Positions 57,789-64,000 of a DNA stretch of 64,000 nucleotides are shown here, piece by piece. Where the stretch lies: the NCBI RefSeq assembly GCF_011516765.1, contig NZ_JAAABN010000003.1:62001-126000 (forward strand), given 5' to 3'. Position 1 is the stretch's first letter. Each line of letters opens with the position of its first letter. A model generated the notes under the pieces. The model searched no databases. It was not told the DNA's origin and was given only the letters and a program-made list of their open reading frames with translations. Source of the stretch: Acetobacter sicerae (GTDB lineage Bacteria; Pseudomonadota; Alphaproteobacteria; Acetobacterales; Acetobacteraceae). A program made the position numbers and the translations under genes.

Positions 57789-57804
57789 AATCTGTTGCAT
57801 TGAA

Positions 57805-57836
57805 AAAGGCTCCGGAGATTTCTCTCCGGAGCCTTT
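57805..57836. terminator. Bidirectional rho-independent terminator
   Basis: 13-bp perfect stem (AAAGGCTCCGGAG at 57805-57817 with 57824-57836), between convergent thrS and the Rrf2 gene. Confidence 0.93.
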
Positions 57837-57878
57837 CTTGATCGAAACCTGTTTTACGGACGTGACAGAGATCGGATT

Positions 57879-58394
57879 TCACGCCACCGTAGTTGATGCA
57901 ATCCTGACGACCTCTTCCCTGCTTTCATCCTGCTTGAAAAGACGTGACCGGGGACTGGTGGCAATACCGAGCATCTGCTTCTGCTCATCGAAAATCAGAT
58001 CTGACAGTCTGGTTTCATCAAGAACAGCCATGAAGGCCTTCAGTGCGACGTTCACCACTTCCCGGAAGCGGCTCTGAGGCAGAAGACGGCCCGGTTCTTC
58101 AGCCGATTGTCCCTTTTTTGCGCTGGGAACAGCATCCAGTCCCTCTTCGGTAACGCGAACAACGTCGCCTACATATATCTGGCTTGCATCACGAGCCAGC
58201 CGGATACCTCCGTTACGACCCCGAACCGTTTCAATAAAACCCTGCTGGCCAAGCTTGTGAACAATTTTGACCAGATGATTCTCAGAAATCCCGTATGTCG
58301 TTGCAATTTCCCGAATGGAAGCAAGACGATCCGTTGTCCAGGTAAGAAAAATAAGCGCTCTCAGCGCATAGTCCGTATGTAAAGTCAGACGCAT
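57879..58394 (-). CDS. Rrf2 family regulator without cysteines
   Basis: 171 residues. The winged helix and its dimer helix match the NsrR/IscR/RirA group (MRLTLHTDYALRALIFL; SIREIATTYGISENHLVKIVHKLG; RGRNGGIRLARDASQIYVGDVVRVTE; FREVVNVALKAFMAVLDETRLSDL). Most members of this branch carry three cysteines between helix 5 and the C-terminal helix for an iron-sulfur cluster. This protein has no cysteine anywhere. It might sense something else, or act as an apo-type repressor. Divergent, with 261 bases between, from an iron-type ABC importer that it probably controls. Confidence 0.9.
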   Translation of the reverse strand: MRLTLHTDYALRALIFLTWTTDRLASIREIATTYGISENHLVKIVHKLGQQGFIETVRGRNGGIRLARDASQIYVGDVVRVTEEGLDAVPSAKKGQSAEEPGRLLPQSRFREVVNVALKAFMAVLDETRLSDLIFDEQKQMLGIATSPRSRLFKQDESREEVVRIASTTVA

Positions 58395-58655
58395 GCCGCC
58401 ACAGGTCCGTTTCAGAAGCTGGAATTACACTCCGAGCCCCTCAGGCCCGTGAAAAAATCTAACGAAAAGGAAACAAAAGGGTTCCCGGAAAACTGCGCCA
58501 AAATCCTCGAATTGTAACTTATGTAATGCCACTATCTAAAAATTAACGATCTGTGGAACGCGGCCGGTCCTCGACGTCCAGGCGCTTCCTGTCTATATCC
58601 GGAGGGAACGAGACCCTGCACATATCCCGGAGCACGGCAGACAAGGAAACAGAGT

Positions 58656-59690
58656 ATGCTCAGATATTTTCTCAGGAAAATGAAAATATTCGCCCTTGCC
58701 GCCGCTGTCTGGGCATTACCGTATCCCGCCTCGGCCGAAACAAGAACGCTGACGGACATGACTGGCGTGGTCAGCGAATTACCCGCCAGACCCACTCATA
58801 TTGCGGATCTCTGGTATGCGCATAACGAACTGCCTGTCATGCTCGGAGGCGCATCGGCTATCGCCATGACGGTGGAGCGGGAGAGCATGTCCCCCTGGAT
58901 GTACCGTCTGGCGCCAGCCCTGCGTAACGCCACCCAGTTACCCTCAACCACACCGACTGCCGAAACTCTGTTGGCAGGTCACGTTGATCTGGTTTTTGCC
59001 ACTCCCTCTCTTTCGGGTGTGGAAAGTTATCGGAAAACCGGCATCCCCACGGTTGGCGTCGAGTTTCACGACACGGCCGGATTACTCAGTTGTCTTGATC
59101 TGACCGCCACTATTCTCGGAACGCCCCATGCGCAGGAGATTGCGCATGACTATCGCGCCTATCTCGCTGAGACGCAGAAAACTCTCGCATCCCGGCTGAC
59201 GAACACCCCCGAGACATCCCGCCCGCGTGTGCTGCACATTCTCTCGCTTTCTCCCCTGAAGGTTGATGGTGCGGGCACGATGATTGACGAATGGATCCGT
59301 CTGGCCGGAGGCCGGAACGCGGCAGGAGAGATCAAAGGGTCCAAACGCCCGGTTTCTCTGGAACAGATTGCGGCATGGAATCCTGACATCATTATTCTGG
59401 GTGGGATGAGCGGAGATCCTGAACCAAAAACTGACGGACCGGTCTGGAATGAACTGAACGCCGTGAAAGCGGGAAAGGTTTACCGCAACCCCGTCGGTGT
59501 TTTTCCGTGGGACCGGTATGGAACAGAATTTGCCCTGCAGATTCAGTGGGCGGCGACTGTTATTCACCCAGAGCTTTTTCACGAAACAGATATGGTGGAG
59601 ATCACGCGTGCTTTCTATCGCCGCTTTTTCTCTTATGATCTGACGCAGGATGAAGCGCGACGCATTCTGGCGGCCCAGCCTCCAGCATGA
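58656..59690 (+). CDS. ABC transporter substrate-binding protein, FecB/BtuF type
   Basis: 344 residues; signal peptide (KIFALAAAVWALPYPASA). The cluster A-type two-lobe fold with a rigid helix: TLTDMTGVVSELPARPTHIADLW at the start, ETLLAGHVDLVFATPSLSG, and ERIAAWNPDIIILGG-type (here LEQIAAWNPDIIILGG). It would capture a ferric siderophore, haem or cobalamin in the periplasm. AAGGA precedes the ATG by 9 bases. The permease gene overlaps its end (ATGA). No TonB receptor is in the window. Confidence 0.88.
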   Translation: MLRYFLRKMKIFALAAAVWALPYPASAETRTLTDMTGVVSELPARPTHIADLWYAHNELPVMLGGASAIAMTVERESMSPWMYRLAPALRNATQLPSTTPTAETLLAGHVDLVFATPSLSGVESYRKTGIPTVGVEFHDTAGLLSCLDLTATILGTPHAQEIAHDYRAYLAETQKTLASRLTNTPETSRPRVLHILSLSPLKVDGAGTMIDEWIRLAGGRNAAGEIKGSKRPVSLEQIAAWNPDIIILGGMSGDPEPKTDGPVWNELNAVKAGKVYRNPVGVFPWDRYGTEFALQIQWAATVIHPELFHETDMVEITRAFYRRFFSYDLTQDEARRILAAQPPA

Positions 59691-60703
59691 AAGGACCGGC
59701 TACTCTTGCAACGACATTCGTCCTTCTCCTGATCGTTGCAGCGGCTTCGCTCTGTATCGGACGGTATCCCATACCGTTTCATGAGCTTTCAGAGTTCCTC
59801 CTGTCGTCTTTCAGCACCACCAAAGCCGCCTGCCACAGCGTCGCCTGTTCCGTTCTGGCGCATATCCGTCTGCCACGACTGTGTGCCGCTCTCCTGACTG
59901 GCGCGGCGCTTTCCGTCTCGGGCGCGTCCTATCAGGCCGTGTTCCGCAATCCGCTAGTCTCTCCCGGCATTCTCGGCGCGCTCAGCGGCGCTGGATTTGG
60001 GGCGGCGCTCGGCATCGTGCTGCATATGCCGCAGTGGATGATCGGCGTCTCGGCGTTTGCGAGCTCAACGCTGGCCGTGCTTCTCGGAACCGGCATCGCC
60101 CGCCTGTCAGGCGACAGTTCGGTCCTGATGCTGATTTTCGGTGGACTGGTCAGCAACGCCCTTTTCACGTCCCTGCTGTCGATCCTCAAATATCTGGCTG
60201 ATCCCGACAGCCAGCTTCCCGATATCGTGTTCTGGCTCCTTGGAACCCTGTCCCGCGTCACGCCCGAAACCCTGTCGCTGGTCACGGTCCCGATGGTGTG
60301 CGCAATGGCCGCCCTGTGCGTCATGGGACGATATCTGGATGCACTCAGCATGGGGGATGACGAAGCCCGCAGCCTCGGCGTACCTGTGCGCCTCGTGAGG
60401 AATCTGGTCGTGGCGCTGGCGACGCTGCTCTGTGCGCTGACCGTCTCCATGACCGGCATCATCGGCTGGGTCGGGCTTGTCATCCCGCATATCGCCCGAC
60501 TGCTTGTCGGCCCCGGCAACCGTCTCGTGCTGCCGATGAGCGCCCTGACCGGCGCGATCTTCCTGACCTTTTCAGACGATCTCGCCCGCAACCTTTCAGC
60601 AGCGGAAATTCCGGTGGGCATCATGACCGAACTGTCCGGCGTGATCCTGTTTCTGTTGCTGCTTCCGCGTGTAAAAACCAGCCTGCGAGGCAACTGGCGA
60701 TGA
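59687..60703 (+). CDS. FecCD-type ABC transporter permease
   Basis: 338 residues with about ten membrane helices. Characteristic segments: RLPRLCAALLTGAALSVSGASYQAVFRNPLVSPGILG region, and IGWVGLVIPHIARLLVGPGNRLVLPMSAL, with the conserved inter-helix loop that contacts the ATPase. One permease gene is present, so a homodimer is expected, as in BtuC. Overlaps the binding-protein gene and the ATPase gene by 4 bases each, so the three are translationally coupled. Confidence 0.93.
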   Translation: MKGPATLATTFVLLLIVAAASLCIGRYPIPFHELSEFLLSSFSTTKAACHSVACSVLAHIRLPRLCAALLTGAALSVSGASYQAVFRNPLVSPGILGALSGAGFGAALGIVLHMPQWMIGVSAFASSTLAVLLGTGIARLSGDSSVLMLIFGGLVSNALFTSLLSILKYLADPDSQLPDIVFWLLGTLSRVTPETLSLVTVPMVCAMAALCVMGRYLDALSMGDDEARSLGVPVRLVRNLVVALATLLCALTVSMTGIIGWVGLVIPHIARLLVGPGNRLVLPMSALTGAIFLTFSDDLARNLSAAEIPVGIMTELSGVILFLLLLPRVKTSLRGNWR

Positions 60704-61410
60704 CCCTTGAGGCTCGGCATCTCACATGCACGCGGGATCATCGGTTGGTGCTGGACGATGTATCTTTCACGATCGGCGATGGCGTTCTCGCCTGCCTGCT
60801 TGGTCCCAACGGGGCAGGGAAGACAACCCTGCTGCGCGCAGTCCTTGGTCTGGAGAAGGTGGCAGGGAAGGTGCTTCTGAACGGGGAAGACCTGTCCACC
60901 CTGTCGCCCCGTGAAACGGCCCGTCGTATCGCCTATGTGCCGCAGACCCACTCTGTCGCCTTTGCCTACTCGGTCGAAGATATGGTCGCCATGGGCCGTC
61001 TGTCCCATGCCCGCTTTGGCCTTCTTGCCGGCAAGGACGATCAGGAGGCGGTCGCACACGCCCTGCGTCTCATGAACATCGCTCACCTTGCTGGTCGGGC
61101 CTATGCGCAGCTTTCCGGAGGAGAGCAGCAGGCTGTGCTGATTGCCCGGGCACTGGCGCAGGGCGGGCGGACGCTGCTGCTTGATGAACCGGCGTCCGCT
61201 CTCGATTTCGGACAGCAGAAACGGCTCTGGACCCGGCTGCGTGAACTGGCCGGAACCGGCTACACCATCCTGTGCACCACGCATGATCCCATCAGGGCCC
61301 GCCAGATTTTTGACGAGGCGCTACTGATGCGAAGCGGCAGACTGATGGAGTGCGGGTCTCCTGCAGACGTTCTGACGGATGAAAAGATCGAGGCGCTTTA
61401 CGCTTCCTGA
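60700..61410 (+). CDS. FecE-type ABC transporter ATPase
   Basis: 236 residues. Walker A LLGPNGAGKTTLLRAVLG, Q-loop YVPQTHSVAFAYSVEDMV, signature LSGGEQQAVLIARALAQ, Walker B TLLLDEPASALDFG and H-loop CTTHDP. Its GPNGAGKTTLLR and MGRLSH sequences are those of siderophore/cobalamin importers. Ends the three-gene unit; a family A repeat follows 7 bases later. Confidence 0.94.
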   Translation: MTLEARHLTCTRDHRLVLDDVSFTIGDGVLACLLGPNGAGKTTLLRAVLGLEKVAGKVLLNGEDLSTLSPRETARRIAYVPQTHSVAFAYSVEDMVAMGRLSHARFGLLAGKDDQEAVAHALRLMNIAHLAGRAYAQLSGGEQQAVLIARALAQGGRTLLLDEPASALDFGQQKRLWTRLRELAGTGYTILCTTHDPIRARQIFDEALLMRSGRLMECGSPADVLTDEKIEALYAS

Positions 61411-61417
61411 CCATATG

Positions 61418-61451
61418 GAAGTTTTTGGTGAAGCTTTTTGAAAAAAGCTTC
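61418..61451 (+). repeat. Dispersed intergenic repeat, family A (copy 3)
   Basis: GAAGTTTTTGGTGAAG continuing into the palindrome GAAGCTTTTT-G-AAAAAAGCTTC, starting 7 bases after the ATPase stop. A further A/T-rich segment with GAAAACTTTT (to about 61500) may belong to it. The palindrome could also act as a weak terminator. Confidence 0.75.
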
Positions 61452-61628
61452 GGACAATTTCGTCCTTCTTGAAAAAAGGCGACGCCCGAAAACTTTTATT
61501 TTCATCCGGATTTTCTACAGGCCGTTACGAAAAGACCATCACGAAAATCCATAGAAAGAAACTCGTCACTGGAAACACGATCCACACAACGGTATTCACA
61601 CAGGCAGAAAGTGGTGAGGAAAGCCGTT

Positions 61629-62210
61629 ATGTCGCTTGATGAGAGTGCTCTGGACCATCTGTTTCGCACGGCACGGACACCGGAGAAGTGGACCGATCAG
61701 CCCATCCCGGAAGACACGCTTCGGGCGCTGTATGACCTTGTGAAGACCGGGCCCACATCCGGCAACAGCTCGCCCGCGCGCTTTGTCTTTCTCACCAGTC
61801 AGGATGCAAAGCAACGGTTGAAACAGGGGCTGTCGCAGGGCAACATCGAGAAGGCCATGACAGCACCTGTCGTGGCGATTGTGGGATATGATCCGCTTTT
61901 CTTTGAATATTTCTCCCGTCTGGGCTGCGACCCGGATCTGCGCACATGGTTCGCCTCAGACGTAGGACTTTCAGAAGAAACCGCGTTCCGGAACAGTTCG
62001 CTGGAAGGGGCCTACCTGATCATGGCCGCGCGCGCTCTGGGACTGGATGCCCTTCCCATGTCCGGTTTTGATGCGTCCATCGTCGAGGACACATTTCTGG
62101 CCGGAGAAGGATGGCGGGCAAATTTTCTCGTCTGCCTCGGTTACGGCGAGCCGGTTGAAACTCCGCGTGCGCCGCGCCTGCCTTTCGATGAAGCATGCCG
62201 CATCCTGTGA
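61629..62210 (+). CDS. Nitroreductase family protein, RutE-like
   Basis: 193 residues from ATG 61629, which has GAGGA 8 bases before it; a GTG at 61611 is less likely. FMN-binding family of the RutE/malonic semialdehyde reductase type: FRTARTPEKWTDQPIPEDTLR, GPTSGNSSPARFVFL, AFRNSSLEGAYLIMAARALGL. No other rut genes are visible, so the physiological role may differ from uracil degradation. The tsaB start overlaps its end. Confidence 0.86.
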   Translation: MSLDESALDHLFRTARTPEKWTDQPIPEDTLRALYDLVKTGPTSGNSSPARFVFLTSQDAKQRLKQGLSQGNIEKAMTAPVVAIVGYDPLFFEYFSRLGCDPDLRTWFASDVGLSEETAFRNSSLEGAYLIMAARALGLDALPMSGFDASIVEDTFLAGEGWRANFLVCLGYGEPVETPRAPRLPFDEACRIL

Positions 62211-62911
62211 CCACCACCCATCGCATTGTCGTGCTTGATGCCGCACCAGCGACTGTGCAGGCGCGTGTGGCCTGCGTATTACAGGATGGCAGTGCGTTTC
62301 AGGTTCTGTCCTGCCGCACCGAAGTCGGACATGAGGGCATTGGCAACATGGCCTGCCTTCTGGACGAGGTTCTGAAAGATGCACGATGGGAACGGCCCGA
62401 CCTTGTCGTCGTCGTGATCGGGCCCGGCTCGTTCACCGGCTTGAGAACGTCCTGCTCTCTCGCAGCCGGTCTGGCCTTTGGATGTGACTGCCCGGTCGTC
62501 GGCGTGACACGGGGCGAGGCGCTGGCCAGCGCGCTTTCCGCTTATGTTACACAGCACGATCTTGACGGATGGCTCTGTGTAATGGCGGCAAGAAGTGGTC
62601 GCTGGTTTGTTGAAAGCGCTGCTCCCGATAGTCTGACATCCGGTTCTGTCGTTGCTGTCAGACAGGCCGACTGGGAAGCGCCCTCAGGACACTGGCTGAT
62701 CGCAGGGGATGTCGTTGATGATGTTCTTCTTAAAGCTCCTGGCGCTCTCGTGGCTTTTCCAATCCAGGGAGAGGCATCCATGCAGGAGATCGCAAAAGCT
62801 GGGCTGAGCCGGTTAGAGGGCCATATCGCGTCCCGCCCGGCTCTTCCTCTGTATGTCGATCCTCCGGAAGCCAGGCTACCTGCTGCGGGTCTGCGAGCAA
62901 GGCCTCAATGA
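62195..62911 (+). CDS. tsaB: tRNA threonylcarbamoyladenosine biosynthesis protein TsaB
   Basis: 238 residues. TsaB pairs with TsaD and TsaE to make t6A37 in tRNAs that read ANN codons. Family motifs: GPGSFTGLRTSCSLAAGLAF and the N-terminal IVVLDAAPATVQA. A GTG at 62207 is an alternative start. rimI overlaps its end by 4 bases, the classical tsaB-rimI pair. Confidence 0.93.
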   Translation: MPHPVTTTHRIVVLDAAPATVQARVACVLQDGSAFQVLSCRTEVGHEGIGNMACLLDEVLKDARWERPDLVVVVIGPGSFTGLRTSCSLAAGLAFGCDCPVVGVTRGEALASALSAYVTQHDLDGWLCVMAARSGRWFVESAAPDSLTSGSVVAVRQADWEAPSGHWLIAGDVVDDVLLKAPGALVAFPIQGEASMQEIAKAGLSRLEGHIASRPALPLYVDPPEARLPAAGLRARPQ

Positions 62912-63375
62912 CTCCTCTGTCTGGTCTTGTCATTTCCGAAAGTGGATCGAATTTTTCTGCTGTTCTGGCGGCGCTTCATGCAAGCGCGTTTGAAGGAACT
63001 GCACGCTGGTCGGAAAGCGCGTTTGCAGAGCTGTTTGCTACGCCCGGCACGCAGGCGTTTCTCGCATCCTTACAGGGAGAACCTGTTGGTTTTATCCTGA
63101 TCAGAACTGTTCTGGATGAAGCCGAAATCCTGACTCTGGCTGTCTCGCCAGAATGGAGACGGCGTGGCGTCGCCAGAAAACTACTTGAGACAGTCGAACG
63201 GGAATTGGAAAGGAAGAAGATCACAAGACTGTTTCTGGAAGTTTCCACAAAAAACGTATCAGCAGAAACGCTCTATAGAACGTGCGACTTTGTCACAGCA
63301 GGCACCCGCAAACGCTATTATGACGATGGCTCGGACGCCATCGTCATGGTGCGCGATATTTCCAGATCAGTATAA
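62908..63375 (+). CDS. rimI: Ribosomal-protein-S18-alanine N-acetyltransferase
   Basis: 155 residues, GNAT fold: acetyl-CoA-binding signature AEILTLAVSPEWRRRGVARKLL and LFLEVSTKNVSAETLYRTCDFVTAGTRKRYY region. It acetylates the N-terminus of S18 in other bacteria. Translationally coupled to tsaB (ATGA overlap). It is convergent with ung, 5 bases apart. Confidence 0.93.
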   Translation: MTPLSGLVISESGSNFSAVLAALHASAFEGTARWSESAFAELFATPGTQAFLASLQGEPVGFILIRTVLDEAEILTLAVSPEWRRRGVARKLLETVERELERKKITRLFLEVSTKNVSAETLYRTCDFVTAGTRKRYYDDGSDAIVMVRDISRSV

Positions 63376-63380
63376 AACAC

Positions 63381-64000
63381 TCAGTCTTCTTCAGGGTCAT
63401 CAGGAAGACGCCAGTCAATCGGCTTCAATCCATGCTCTGCCAGAAAAGCATTGGCTTTTGAAAAATAGCGCTGCCCGAAAAAACCTGTATGGGCCGAAAG
63501 GGGAGAAGGATGAGAGGCCTTCAGCACGAGATGCCGTGAACTGTCGACAAAAGCCGCTTTCTTCTGTGCGTAACTGCCCCATAATATGAAAACGACTGGT
63601 GTTTTCTGCTCATTGACGCAGGCGATAACCGCGTCGGTAAATCGCTCCCAACCGTGCCGCTGATGAGACGCTGCACGTCCCTGTTCCACGGTCAGCACGC
63701 TGTTGAGAAGCAGTACACCCTGCCTGGCCCATGACGTCAGATTGCCATGATGAGCGGGAGGAATTCCAAGATCGCTCAGCATTTCCTTGTAGATATTCTT
63801 GAGAGAAGGCGGAATACGCACGTTCTTTCGCACGCTGAAGCATAAACCGTGCGCCTGCCCCGCCCCGTGATAGGGATCCTGTCCGAGAATGACGACCTTG
63901 ACAGAACCGAGAGGCGTCAGGTTGAGAGCACGGAACCATTCCGGGCCACGCGGAAAGATCATCTTTCCGGCCTTTTTTTCTTCCTGAAGAAACGCCTTGA
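63381..64000 (-). CDS. ung: Uracil-DNA glycosylase (5' end outside window)
   Basis: Removes uracil from DNA. About 206 residues visible; an ATG at 63962 is internal, because upstream codons continue a conserved segment ([16 protein letters not shown]) to the window edge. Active-site motif [37 protein letters not shown] and the DNA-grip [13 protein letters not shown] are all present. Family 1 type by these motifs. The missing N-terminus is about 20-30 residues. Confidence 0.96.
   Translation of the reverse strand, partial: KAFLQEEKKAGKMIFPRGPEWFRALNLTPLGSVKVVILGQDPYHGAGQAHGLCFSVRKNVRIPPSLKNIYKEMLSDLGIPPAHHGNLTSWARQGVLLLNSVLTVEQGRAASHQRHGWERFTDAVIACVNEQKTPVVFILWGSYAQKKAAFVDSSRHLVLKASHPSPLSAHTGFFGQRYFSKANAFLAEHGLKPIDWRLPDDPEED

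Noticed and set aside
58395-58655. Cobalamin riboswitch upstream of the ABC importer
   Set aside because: The B12-box core was not found, and the interval is occupied by the divergent promoters.

Overview
The window looks like chromosome of an acetic acid bacterium (Alphaproteobacteria, Acetobacteraceae), judged from product similarities recalled for the family. Clues are the mnmE-mnmG-rsmG-parA-parB block, a SUV3-type RNA helicase, an exported adenosine deaminase next to a purine nucleoside permease, and two large proteins with the Hint domain that is common in this family. Genus cannot be fixed from sequence alone. Most of the DNA is moderately GC-rich and tightly packed; one stretch (about 25.0-26.7 kb) is strikingly AT-rich.

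Layout. 0-8.5 kb: end of a ChvG-like sensor kinase, infC (apparently starting at AUA), a DegP/HtrA protease, helicase hrpB and a DsbD-type thiol reductase whose best start is a CUG. 8.7-15.6 kb: a surface-glycosylation-like region with a GT8 glycosyltransferase, a 946-residue Hint protein, two GT2 glycosyltransferases and ogt. 15.7-21.4 kb: mnmE, mnmG, rsmG, parA, parB and tRNA-Lys, with parS-like ParB sites inside mnmE and rsmG and a weaker one in hrpB. 21.7-24.9 kb: a YjjA/DUF2501-like exported protein and the SUV3-type helicase. 24.9-27.8 kb: a small accessory island with two predicted nuclease-like genes and intergenic repeats. 27.8-35.7 kb: uvrA, small exported proteins, tRNA-Ala, a YggT protein, a very Gly-rich exported protein and an M1 metallopeptidase. 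35.8-38.5 kb: adenosine deaminase plus purine nucleoside permease, probably one purine-scavenging operon.

38.7-44.4 kb: a leftward operon-like run argD-argF-small gene-hslO-hypothetical-lipoprotein. 44.6-47.3 kb: mntH and a class I aminotransferase. 47.4-49.1 kb: a second, shorter Hint protein. 49.9-52.4 kb: iclR-type regulator, GlcG/HbpS-like protein and an MFS exporter, all leftward. 52.6-57.8 kb: GT4 glycosyltransferase, TPR protein, GT9 heptosyltransferase-like protein and thrS. 57.9-61.4 kb: a cysteine-free Rrf2 regulator divergent from a three-gene FecBCD-type ABC importer. 61.6-64 kb: RutE-like nitroreductase, tsaB, rimI and the 3' part of ung.

Two families of intergenic palindromic repeats recur across the window. 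The least ordinary parts are the Hint proteins with a shared C-terminal domain, the AT-rich island with an Mrr-like and a PD-(D/E)XK-like gene, the non-AUG starts of infC and the DsbD gene, and the cluster-less Rrf2 regulator. Translation starts were re-chosen for many genes from start codon, ribosome-binding site and family alignment from memory; these choices are inference.
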